A stretch of DNA of 34,838 nucleotides from Bacillus norwichensis (GTDB lineage Bacteria; Bacillota; Bacilli; Bacillales; Bacillaceae_C). Shown here in pieces: positions 26,627 through 34,810 of this stretch. A program made the translations under genes and the position numbers. The stretch is from NCBI RefSeq assembly GCF_014836955.1, contig NZ_JACSPV010000045.1, positions 1 to 34,838 on the forward strand, read 5' to 3'. The notes beneath the pieces are model-generated. The model saw only the letters and a program-made list of their open reading frames with translations. It was not told the origin of the DNA and did not search any database. The first letter of the stretch is position 1. Each line of letters starts with the position of its first letter.

Positions 26627-27300
26627 TTTGGCACCACAAATTTATAGCCGCAGCCCCAAACGGTTTGAATATAACGTCCTGCCTCTGTCCCAACTTTCAT
26701 CCGCAGCGTTTTTATATGAGTATCAACGGTCCGCAATCCTCCTTGATATGCGATATCCCATACCTTTTCAAGCAGGTCTTCCCGAGAAAAGACCTTGTCC
26801 GGATGTTTCATCATGACTCTCAGTAGTTCAAACTCTTTAAATGTCAATTGGATTTCATTGCCGTCAACAATGAGCCTTCTTTGGTCCTCGTCCAACTTAA
26901 AATAGCCATACTCCATAGCTGACCTGCTTTGATTGAACTTGCTTCTCCTTAGTACTGCATCAATCCTTGCCACAAGCTCACCTGGTGAAAATGGCTTGAC
27001 TATATAATCGTCTGCCCCCATCCCGAGGCCCTTCACCTTATCCCATTCCTCGCCTTTTGCAGATAAAAATATGATGGGAATATCGCTTTTCTCACGGATT
27101 TTTCCACATATCTCAAACCCGTCCATACCGGGGAGCATGATATCAAGCAAAATAAGGTCCGGCTCTTCTTTTAGAAGTTCATCTTGGAGTTGATCATATC
27201 CATCAGCTTCAGCTGTCCGGAATCCAGAATTTTGCAAGTACATGGAGATCAGATCTCTCATCTCTTCTTCATCATCCACGACCAGCACATGTACCATCAT
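26623..27300 (-). CDS. OmpR-family response regulator
   Basis: A 225-aa regulator with an N-terminal receiver (acidic pair D9-D10, phospho-acceptor D53 in LLDIMLPGMDG, the T/S switch in FLSAKGEEWD and K in YIVKPFSPGE). The C-terminal OmpR/PhoB winged helix is about residues 130-223 (LTFKEFELLRVMMKHPDKVFSREDLL and VDTHIKTLRMKVG). ATG overlaps the preceding lipoprotein stop by 4 nt; a second ATG follows at once. It is the partner of the kinase encoded directly downstream. Confidence 0.95.
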   Translation of the reverse strand: MMVHVLVVDDEEEMRDLISMYLQNSGFRTAEADGYDQLQDELLKEEPDLILLDIMLPGMDGFEICGKIREKSDIPIIFLSAKGEEWDKVKGLGMGADDYIVKPFSPGELVARIDAVLRRSKFNQSRSAMEYGYFKLDEDQRRLIVDGNEIQLTFKEFELLRVMMKHPDKVFSREDLLEKVWDIAYQGGLRTVDTHIKTLRMKVGTEAGRYIQTVWGCGYKFVVPK

Positions 27301-28262
27301 TTCACCTTCTCACGTGTAAAAATAACAAACGGCCCCTTACCAACATCAACAGCTCTTTCGATATCAAGCGTTTCGGGGTCAACCCAGTACAGTTTTTCAC
27401 TGTCAAAACCTGTTACAACAAGCTTTCCATCAAACGAATCAATCGCAAAAGGATTAGCTCCTACCTCAGTTTTTTTGATCAGTTCTTTATCAGGATTATA
27501 TTGATATAACATATTTGTACCATGACTTAAAGCATATATCCCTTTATCATTTTCAAAGAAGTTAATAGGCATCAAAGGAGCAGGAATTTCTTTCACCAGA
27601 TTCCCTGTTCTCAGAGAATACACAGAAATGTCCGATTGAGGTTCATCCCCTTTTCCATGTCCTCCAATCCAGATTTCCTTTTCCCGCAGGAGCATCCCTG
27701 CTGTTGAGGCAGGAATTTTGAACTCCTTCTCAATTTCATGATTTTTTAGGTTGATGATTGAAAGCATTGCCCCCTTAAATGAAGCAACATACAATTTCTC
27801 TTTATCTGCCTCCATCGCCATCGGATATTCCGCTGTTTTTACATTTTGCGTTTCTTTCCCATTTTTATCAAAAAAACGGACTTGGTTTAGGACTTTGTCA
27901 GCAAAAGCGAATTTAGCATCCGATTCCAAATAAAGAACATTAGATATGCCCTTTCCGGACTTAAAGCTCTTTTTTAAGGACCCATTTTTAAGAGAGTAAA
28001 AGTCAACCTCCTCAATTTCTGGACCATATAAGATCAATGTATCACCATCAGGCAGGAGAGTAGCGCCAGTATACGGCTTTTTCAATTCCCATCGTGCAAA
28101 CTTCTCACCAGCCGTATTTAAAAAATCAATACTGAAATCTCCTACATTCAAAGTAGCTGTAAATAATTGTCCCTCATCAATCGGCTGCTGTTTCTTTTGC
28201 AAGCAGCCTGACAGAATGAAAAAACATGTCAATAAGATAAAAATCAAGCGGGGTTTACTCAT
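27297..28262 (-). CDS. propeller-like lipoprotein
   Basis: A 321-aa lipoprotein with signal peptide and lipobox LSGC (Cys20). The mature part repeats strands such as KLYVASFKGAMLSIINLKNHEIEKEF and KLYWVDPETLDIERAVDVGKGPFVIF at about 40-aa spacing, typical of YncE/NHL-like beta-propellers. It is the first gene of the group and overlaps the response-regulator start by 4 nt, so it is made together with the two-component system. It may be a ligand-binding or accessory sensor part; this is inference. Confidence 0.8.
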   Translation of the reverse strand: MSKPRLIFILLTCFFILSGCLQKKQQPIDEGQLFTATLNVGDFSIDFLNTAGEKFARWELKKPYTGATLLPDGDTLILYGPEIEEVDFYSLKNGSLKKSFKSGKGISNVLYLESDAKFAFADKVLNQVRFFDKNGKETQNVKTAEYPMAMEADKEKLYVASFKGAMLSIINLKNHEIEKEFKIPASTAGMLLREKEIWIGGHGKGDEPQSDISVYSLRTGNLVKEIPAPLMPINFFENDKGIYALSHGTNMLYQYNPDKELIKKTEVGANPFAIDSFDGKLVVTGFDSEKLYWVDPETLDIERAVDVGKGPFVIFTREKVK

Positions 28263-28356
28263 CTTCTCACCTTCATTTTAATACATGTTACGCATCACTA
28301 TTACTATAAGCATAACTCAAAATTGTGTAATTTTAATGAAGTGAGTATGTATTTTC

Positions 28357-28518
28357 TTAGATTTTGTCCAATACATGCTGGGTCTCACCATCAAAAGACA
28401 AGTAGATTCCATCAAATGACCAAGCTATGAACACAACTGGCAGTGCAATTGGAACCACTTTTTTTGCTTCAGTTTTGTTGTATTGTTGCTCCCGGCATTT
28501 TTTTAAAAAGGATGTCAT
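28357..28518 (-). CDS. possible small membrane protein or gene remnant
   Basis: An ATG at 28518 opens a 53-codon frame: Lys-rich N-terminus (MTSFLKKCREQQYNK), a hydrophobic stretch (VVPIALPVVFIAW) and an acidic end (FDGETQHVLDKI). The frame stays open upstream to about 28636 without an initiator, which could mean a worn 3' part of a larger gene. No ribosome site precedes the ATG. It lies about 94 nt upstream of the propeller lipoprotein gene on the same strand. I do not recognise it. Confidence 0.3.
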   Translation of the reverse strand: MTSFLKKCREQQYNKTEAKKVVPIALPVVFIAWSFDGIYLSFDGETQHVLDKI

Positions 28519-28780
28519 AAAGGTCAGGGAGATTGGAGTTGCAAACGAGTGTACAGGTAAGTATTTCTGGGGGAAGTTACTGTATTCCGGGCGGCATCGC
28601 GAGTAAGCACAACTTTCAGTAACCTGGAAAGAGAGCTCAATTCAAAAAAATCATCCGAAAACAATATCAAAAAGTTTTAGCACATTAAAATCCGATTATT
28701 AAATGGATCATAATCTTTTGATTAAATAACATGATTTCAACCATTAAAACCGATAAAAATTGCTCCAAATTAAAATGAAT

Positions 28781-28824
28781 AAACCGCGTAAAATCAAATA
28801 TAAAAACTTGATTTCGCGCGGTTT
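28781..28824 (-). terminator. terminator after the BTAD-regulator gene
   Basis: A long inverted repeat (AAACCGCG...AAATCAA with TTGATTT...CGCGGTTT, one bulge) lies about 40 nt past the stop. The T-tract is better on the plus strand (TTTTATTTT) than on the minus strand, so it may act in both directions. Confidence 0.6.
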
Positions 28825-28862
28825 TATTTTCATGATTTGGCTAAGACAACTCAGTTTCAGCC

Positions 28863-29993
28863 TCATACTTTGTTCCCTCTCCAGCTAAGATACCATTCTG
28901 AAATTTCCGAATCGGGTTCTGTACCATACTCTTCCAGAAGCATTTCTTCCAGCTTGCTAAATTGCTGCTCCACAAAATGACGTTCACCAAGCAGATCATA
29001 TAATTGCATAAGCATAAAATAACTTTCCTCACTATAAGGATTCAACGCCTGCATACGTTGACAGATGAGTAGTGCTTTTGTATATTCCTTTTTTTGAATG
29101 AGCATTTCGATCGTTTTCTGTGTGTAATACAGCCATAAAACCCTTAGGCGTTCCCGTTCACTCTCCGCCCACAGATAGCTTTCTTTTTCCAGATAATCTC
29201 CAGCATAAAGGTCTAATAATTGTTGGACCACTACAAGGTCAGGATTGCCATCATTTATCATTTCTTCAAGTTTTTCAAGTTCATCTACATCAATCTTGAT
29301 TTGCTGCATATCAAGTATATAGCTATGATCACGACTGATAATTTTGATGTTAAAGCCAATTGAAGCCAGCGTCTTTCGGATTTGATAGATAGCTGCATAC
29401 AGCTGTGCAAAACCCTTCTCCAATTCTGATTCTGGCCAAAATAAATCAATTAACACTTCTTTTCTCACAGGTTTTCGGCGGTTGTGAATAAGAAAAGCAA
29501 ACACTTCTTTTGCCTTGGATGTCCGCCAATGAACCTTAATATTTTCAGATTCGTCTCCCTTTAAAATGAACTGCAGCGTCTGAAAGCAACAGATCATTCC
29601 GGAACGATTGCCTGTTCCTTTTTTCAAATGAATCTTCTTTAATGGTTTAAGCCTATTGAGAGTTTCCGTCAGCCGTTTTTTATGAACGGGTTTCATGACA
29701 TAATCTACAGCGTTCAGTTCAAAGGCTTTGACAGCATATTCATCATAAGCAGTCACAAATACAATATGTACATCCGGGCAATGGTTCTGAATCTCCTCCG
29801 CTAGTTTAATCCCTGTGATTGTGGGCATCTCAATATCAAGGAAGACAGCATCCGGCCGCTCTTTTATAATTGCTTTAAGTCCTTCTGTTGGATTAAGATA
29901 TTTCCCTACAACCTTCAATCCATCAATGTCTAAAAGGATCTTTTTCATATGCTCAAGCGCCAGAGGCTCGTCATCAATTAAAATTACTCTCAT
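28863..29993 (-). CDS. response regulator with BTAD (SARP-like) output
   Basis: A 376-aa regulator. Residues 1-115 are a receiver (acidic D7-D8, phospho-acceptor D53 in FLDIEMPTITG, T in FVTAYDEYA, K in VMKPVHKKR). Residues about 150-225 look like an OmpR-type winged helix (SKAKEVFAFLIHNRRKPVRK), and about 235-372 form the TPR-like BTAD domain found in SARP regulators. ATG at 29993 follows AAGGTGGT; an in-frame ATG four codons earlier is less well placed. No cognate kinase lies beside it. The neighbouring gene on the same strand is the giant Cna_B surface protein. Target unknown. Confidence 0.88.
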   Translation of the reverse strand: MRVILIDDEPLALEHMKKILLDIDGLKVVGKYLNPTEGLKAIIKERPDAVFLDIEMPTITGIKLAEEIQNHCPDVHIVFVTAYDEYAVKAFELNAVDYVMKPVHKKRLTETLNRLKPLKKIHLKKGTGNRSGMICCFQTLQFILKGDESENIKVHWRTSKAKEVFAFLIHNRRKPVRKEVLIDLFWPESELEKGFAQLYAAIYQIRKTLASIGFNIKIISRDHSYILDMQQIKIDVDELEKLEEMINDGNPDLVVVQQLLDLYAGDYLEKESYLWAESERERLRVLWLYYTQKTIEMLIQKKEYTKALLICQRMQALNPYSEESYFMLMQLYDLLGERHFVEQQFSKLEEMLLEEYGTEPDSEISEWYLSWRGNKV

Positions 29994-30390
29994 GTTGCTT
30001 ACCACCTTTTAATTGTGTTTCGGTATTTTCACAAACAAATTCCACAGAAAATATAGTTGATTTAAAGAATTGTTAATTTGAATGTTCAGAAACTGAAAGG
30101 CCATCTGTTAGGCTTGGAATATATAAAATAGATTAGGAACATCACCAAAGTGCCCTGATCATTTAATCCTTATCTTTGACATCAGGACAAATTCATCAAA
30201 GCAGAACGTAAAATTTTAGATTTTATCCTCGCTTTAGCGTCGCGCTAATTTTAGCTCTTTAACTGGTTCATTCCATTAGCTTTTAAGCAAATCATATCCT
30301 AAGTACTTTATTACATCTTACACTATATTACAAGTTATTTACATTTTTTCATTCATATTAAATGGCTGTTTCAATATTATATTATAACGA
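29994..30390. other. intergenic region between adhesin and BTAD regulator
   Basis: AT-rich DNA with a probable promoter near 30048-30076 and a short palindromic word (TAGCGTCGCGCTA) near 30235. No gene or clear repeat found. Confidence 0.5.
30048..30076 (-). promoter_or_regulatory. candidate promoter of the BTAD regulator
   Basis: TTAACA (30071-30076) and TATTTT (30048-30053) with a 17-nt spacer on the minus strand, about 55 nt before the ATG. Both boxes are imperfect in an AT-rich stretch. Confidence 0.35.
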
Positions 30391-30429
30391 AAAAACTTCC
30401 ACATACTCGATTCGTATGTGGAAGTTTTT
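30391..30429 (-). terminator. bidirectional terminator after the surface-protein gene
   Basis: A 16-bp perfect stem (arms 30391-30406 and 30414-30429, including CTTCCACATAC/GTATGTGGAAG) with a 7-nt loop and A/T tails on both sides lies 5 nt past the stop codon. Confidence 0.93.
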
Positions 30430-30433
30430 TTAA

Positions 30434-33400
30434 TTATTGTTGCTTTTTGCGGCTAATGCGTGCAAGCAATAAGCCTGCGCAAAGCAGTATGATACCTGCT
30501 AATGCATAGTTGAATAGAGTTGTTGCTGTGTTAGGCAGTTTAGAACCGTTTTGACCTGATTGATCTGGTTTTTTCTGAGTTTCACCAGTTTTTTCCGGGT
30601 CACTTGGTTTGCCATCAACTGGTTTTTCAGGATCTTCTGGAGTTATCGAAGGTATTGCCTTATTCTCCACAATCAAGGTTAATGCCTCTTTCTGATTTTT
30701 CTCGATTGTGAATGTAATTGGCTTTTTAAGCTTTTCATACCCTTCCGGAGCTTTTGCTTCGATAAATTGATAATCTCCCGGCTTCAGCCCTGTCACTGAC
30801 AGTTTACCAGATTGATCTGTTGTTAAGCCTCCCTGAAGCCTTTTCCCTTCTTTATCCTGGAGCTCGAATTCAGCACCAGCCAAAGTAAGCTTGTGGTCTT
30901 CTTTGTCGACCTTGGTTAGTTGAACCTCACCAAGAATCAATTTGTTCGTGATATCATAACCGGAGACTATTGATTCGTAGCCTTCGAGATCATGTTCCTT
31001 CACTGTATAAGTATAGACTTTTCCTTCTTCATCATATTTCTCCAAGTCGGTAAAGCTATACTTCCAGTCAGTTTCAACTGTTACTTCTTTTGTTTCAATT
31101 ACTTCACCGTTTTGAAGAAGATCAACTTTGATCATTTCCGGACGATCTTTGAAATGATCATCGTCCCATGTCTTCGTTCCTTTTACAGAAGTTTTCCCTA
31201 CACGTAAGTTAGTAATATCGTAGCCTTCTACTGCTGACTCATAGCCCTCAATTGCTTCTTCTTTTACAGAATACTCGTAGGCGACCCCGTTGTTATCATA
31301 GGCTTCTAAATCGTTGAACTCATATGTCCAATCATTAGCAGCTGTCACTTTTACGGTATCAATTACCTTGTTATTTTGAAGAAGATGCACTGTGATATGA
31401 TCTGGACGATCCTTGGAATTATCATCCTTCCAGCCTTTTGTTACGGTAACGGAAGTTTTTTCTGATCTGGTATTTGTGATGTCAAAGCCATCCACTTCTG
31501 ATTGATATCCAGGAACACCTTGCTCTTTTACTGCATATTCGTAGGCTTTCCCTTCTTCATCATATTTCTCCAGATCTGTGAAACTGTATTTCCAATTAGA
31601 ATCAGCTGTCACTTCCTGTGTATCAGCCACAACGCCATTTTGTAGGAGGTTCACTTTGATCATTTTCGGACGATCTTTCGAGTTATCGTCTTTCCATGCT
31701 TTCGTACCTTCTACAGCTGTTTTTCCAATGCGGACGTTTGTGATGTTATAACCTTTGACTGTTGATTGGTAACCTTCTACAGCCTCTTCCTGTACAGCGT
31801 ACTCGTAGGCTTTACCATTTTCATCAAATTCGTCCAAGTCGGTAAAACTGTATTTCCAATCTGTAGCAGCTGTCACTTCTTGTGTATCAATCACTTGGTC
31901 ATTTTGGAGAAGGTTGATCTTGATCATTTCTGGACGATCTTTGGAATCATCATCTTTCCACGTCTTCGTACCTTCTACAGATATTTTCCCAACTCGCAGG
32001 TTTGTGATGTTATAGCCGTCAACAGCAGATTGATAACCTTTTACAGGCTGCTCTTTCACACTGTAATTGTAAGATTTTCCTTCTTCATCATACTTCTCCA
32101 AATCGGTAAAGCTGTATTTCCAATCTTTAGCAGCTGTCACTTCTTGTGTATTGATTACCTCACCGTTTTGAAGAAGATCAACTTTGATCATTTCCGGACG
32201 ATTTTTCGAGTTATCGTCTTTCCATGTCTTCGTACCTTCTACAGTTGTTTTGCCAATACGTAAATTCGTGATGTTAAACCCATCTACAGTTGATTTGTAG
32301 CCTTCTACTATTTTTTCTTCAACTGTATACGTATATTCTTTACCTTCTTCATCATACTTCTCTAAATCGGTAAAACTGTATTTCCAGTTGTCATCTGCTG
32401 TGACTTCAACTGTTTTAATAGCCTTGCCATTTTGGAAAAGTTGGATTTCAATCATTTCCGGACGATCTTTAGACTCATCATCTTTCCATGATTTTGTACC
32501 TTCTACAGATGTTTTGCCAACTCGCAGATTGGTGATATCATAGCCTTCTACTGTTGACTCATAACCCTCAACTGCTTCTTCTTTTACAGAATACTCGTAG
32601 GCAACCCCATTGTCGTCATAGGCTTCTAAATCGTTGAACTCATATGTCCACTCATCAGGAGCTGTAACTTTTATCGTATCAATCACTTTGTTATTTTGAA
32701 GAAGATGCACTGTGATATGGTCTGGGCGATCTTTGGAATTATCGTCCTTCCAACCTTTTGTTACAGTAACGGAAGTTTTTTCTGATCTGGTATTTGTGAT
32801 GTCAAAACCATTCACTTCTGATTTATAGCCAGGAACACTTTGCTCTTTTACAGCATATTCGTAGGCTTTACCTTCTTCATCATATTTTTCCAGGTTCGTG
32901 AAGCTGTATTTCCAATCAGTATCAGTTGTCACTTCTTGTGTATCAGCCACAACACCATTTTGAAGGAGGTTCACTTTGATCATTTTCGGACGATCTTTCG
33001 AGTTATCGTCTTTCCATGTTTTCGTACCTTCCACGGCTGTTTTACCAATACGAACGTTCGTGATGTCATAGCCTTTAACTGTTGATTGATAGCCTTTGAC
33101 AGACTCCTCTTTTACAGTGTATTTGTAGGCTTTACCATTTTCATCAAATTCGTTTAAGTCGGTAAAACTATACTTCCAATTATCCGTTGCTGTGACTTCC
33201 TTGGATTCTATTTCTTTTCCATTCTGAAGTAACTTAACAGTTATAGAATCTGGACGATCTTCGACATTCTCATCTTTCCATGTCTTCGTCCCAGATACTT
33301 CTGTTTTTCCAACACGGAGGTTTGTGACGTCGTAACCATCCACAGTTGATTGATATTTTTCTACAGCCTGCTCTTTGATTGTATATTCATAGACTTCACC

Positions 33401-34810
33401 ATTTTTATCGTACTTGTCTAAGTCTGTAAAGCTGTATTTCCAATCAGAATCAGCTGTGACTTCTTTCGTGTCAATGACTTCACTGTTTTGATGGAGATCA
33501 ATTTTAATCATTTCCGGACGATCTTTAACATTATCGTCTTTCCATGTCTTCACGCCTTCTACGACTGTTTTGCCGACACGTAAGTTCGTGATGTTGAATC
33601 CATCTACAGTTGATTTGTAGCCATCTATTGCTTCTTCTTCAACTGTATACGTATATTCTTTGCCTTCATCATCATATCTCTCTAAATCAGTAAAACTGTA
33701 TTTCCAGTTGTCATCTGCTGTGACTTCAGCTGTTTTAATAGCCTTGCCGTTTTGGAAAAGTTGGACTTTGATCATCTCCGGACGATCTTCTGAATCTCCA
33801 TCTTTCCATGTCTTCACACCAGAAATGTCCATTAATTCAATGTTAACGATATTGTTCCCATCAACTTTAGAGAGGTAACCTTCAACCGGAGCTTCTTTGA
33901 TGGTATAGTTAATTTCTTTACCATTTTCATCATACTTCCGTAAGTCTTTAAAGGTGTACTTCCAGCCATTGTCCGCTGTAACTTGTTTCTCTGAAACAAC
34001 CTTGTTACCATTCAACGCTTGAACTGTGATGAATTTCGGGCGTTTTTCTTCTGAATTGCCGTCAATCCATTTTTTCTCTCCGGAAACATTGACAACTGCA
34101 TCATTATCAATGGTAATTTCTGTTGTTTTTCCTATTTCTATCTTGATGTTATCCAACTTGGCTGCAATCTGATATCCATTCGGCGCTTGAATCTCTTCTA
34201 CCTTATACTCTCCGAAAGGTACTTCTGCCTCTGCAATACCTTGGTCATTCGTTGTTAGTTTGAATTTCTGGTTTGTTTCAATATTAATTATCTGGAAGGC
34301 TGCATTTGCTAATGTTTCTTTTGTTACTGCGTCCTTCTTAACAATTTTAGCTGTACCTTTTTGACGCTCATTCACAATTTTCTCTGTTTTGATACCTTCA
34401 GGCATCTTATCATAATCAAGCTTAATCTTTAACGGGGTTTCGGCTAAATAACCTGTTGGCACAGTCTCTTCTAAAGTATAATCTCCGTATTTAAGACCAG
34501 TCCAATGAAGCTTCCCTTGAGCATTTGTGCTTCCTTCACGGACGACAATTTCTTTACCACCAACGACTGTTTTTAATACGAAGGCGACGTCCGCCATAGG
34601 TTTATTCGAACCAGCTTCAACTTTTTCAAGGATCAGCTCTCCTGTCCCGCCTTGAGTAGGGCCGCCACCCGAGCTGACTTTTACCTCAACTGCTTCAACC
34701 TTATCGATTGTCCCAACTACATTTTCATCAGACTTGATTTCAGCTTTATTTGTGATGTTAGTTGTAAGCCCGAAATATAAATAAAATAAGCGCACCTTTT
34801 CGGTGCGCAT
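30434..34810 (-). CDS. giant Cna_B-repeat LPNTA-anchored surface protein, 5'-truncated
   Basis: A 1458-codon frame for a wall-anchored stalk protein. Order: an odd 15-residue start, the end of an adhesin-type domain (about 16-50), two SpaA/prealbumin-like domains (about 57-147 and 151-236), twelve Cna_B repeats of about 88 aa (239-1294), a further SpaA-like domain (about 1295-1383), a Pro/Glu/Lys spacer, LPNTA at 1425-1429, a membrane helix and RKKQQ tail. Each repeat keeps Lys (KTWKD), Glu (YTVKE) and Asn (ITN), the set that forms isopeptide bonds in this fold. There is no signal peptide and no ribosome site; the first ATG lies on a terminator-like hairpin, so the true N-terminus has been cut off or lies beyond the window. 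Confidence 0.85.
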   Translation of the reverse strand: MRTEKVRLFYLYFGLTTNITNKAEIKSDENVVGTIDKVEAVEVKVSSGGGPTQGGTGELILEKVEAGSNKPMADVAFVLKTVVGGKEIVVREGSTNAQGKLHWTGLKYGDYTLEETVPTGYLAETPLKIKLDYDKMPEGIKTEKIVNERQKGTAKIVKKDAVTKETLANAAFQIINIETNQKFKLTTNDQGIAEAEVPFGEYKVEEIQAPNGYQIAAKLDNIKIEIGKTTEITIDNDAVVNVSGEKKWIDGNSEEKRPKFITVQALNGNKVVSEKQVTADNGWKYTFKDLRKYDENGKEINYTIKEAPVEGYLSKVDGNNIVNIELMDISGVKTWKDGDSEDRPEMIKVQLFQNGKAIKTAEVTADDNWKYSFTDLERYDDEGKEYTYTVEEEAIDGYKSTVDGFNITNLRVGKTVVEGVKTWKDDNVKDRPEMIKIDLHQNSEVIDTKEVTADSDWKYSFTDLDKYDKNGEVYEYTIKEQAVEKYQSTVDGYDVTNLRVGKTEVSGTKTWKDENVEDRPDSITVKLLQNGKEIESKEVTATDNWKYSFTDLNEFDENGKAYKYTVKEESVKGYQSTVKGYDITNVRIGKTAVEGTKTWKDDNSKDRPKMIKVNLLQNGVVADTQEVTTDTDWKYSFTNLEKYDEEGKAYEYAVKEQSVPGYKSEVNGFDITNTRSEKTSVTVTKGWKDDNSKDRPDHITVHLLQNNKVIDTIKVTAPDEWTYEFNDLEAYDDNGVAYEYSVKEEAVEGYESTVEGYDITNLRVGKTSVEGTKSWKDDESKDRPEMIEIQLFQNGKAIKTVEVTADDNWKYSFTDLEKYDEEGKEYTYTVEEKIVEGYKSTVDGFNITNLRIGKTTVEGTKTWKDDNSKNRPEMIKVDLLQNGEVINTQEVTAAKDWKYSFTDLEKYDEEGKSYNYSVKEQPVKGYQSAVDGYNITNLRVGKISVEGTKTWKDDDSKDRPEMIKINLLQNDQVIDTQEVTAATDWKYSFTDLDEFDENGKAYEYAVQEEAVEGYQSTVKGYNITNVRIGKTAVEGTKAWKDDNSKDRPKMIKVNLLQNGVVADTQEVTADSNWKYSFTDLEKYDEEGKAYEYAVKEQGVPGYQSEVDGFDITNTRSEKTSVTVTKGWKDDNSKDRPDHITVHLLQNNKVIDTVKVTAANDWTYEFNDLEAYDNNGVAYEYSVKEEAIEGYESAVEGYDITNLRVGKTSVKGTKTWDDDHFKDRPEMIKVDLLQNGEVIETKEVTVETDWKYSFTDLEKYDEEGKVYTYTVKEHDLEGYESIVSGYDITNKLILGEVQLTKVDKEDHKLTLAGAEFELQDKEGKRLQGGLTTDQSGKLSVTGLKPGDYQFIEAKAPEGYEKLKKPITFTIEKNQKEALTLIVENKAIPSITPEDPEKPVDGKPSDPEKTGETQKKPDQSGQNGSKLPNTATTLFNYALAGIILLCAGLLLARISRKKQQ
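30929..34096 (-). repeat. coding tandem array of twelve 264-bp Cna_B units
   Basis: Units of 88 codons (264 bp) run without gaps; units 2-12 share WKD, DRPxxI, WKYSFTDL and GYxSxVxGxxITN. Units 2-6 (32513-33832) and 7-11 (31193-32512) match as five-unit blocks, offset by exactly 1320 bp. The opposite strand shows long open frames only because of this composition. Confidence 0.93.
34790..34808 (-). terminator. terminator-like hairpin at the broken 5' end of the surface gene
   Basis: A perfect 7-bp stem (GCGCACC/GGTGCGC) with a GAAAA loop is followed on the minus strand by TTATTTTATTTATATTT. It overlaps the first codons of the open frame, which makes a genuine start here very unlikely. It probably belongs to a neighbouring gene or inserted element. 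Confidence 0.65.

Larger units (their letters stand above)
28263..28862. other. intergenic region with a possible small ORF
   Basis: Between the BTAD-regulator gene and the propeller lipoprotein gene. It holds a minus-strand frame of about 95 open codons (28357-28636) whose C-terminal 53 codons start at an ATG, and a terminator at 28781-28824. I see no strong promoter. Confidence 0.5.

Noticed and set aside
31766-33085. Long plus-strand ORFs opposite the Cna_B array
   Set aside because: They recur with the 264-bp unit and are antisense shadows of the repeats.
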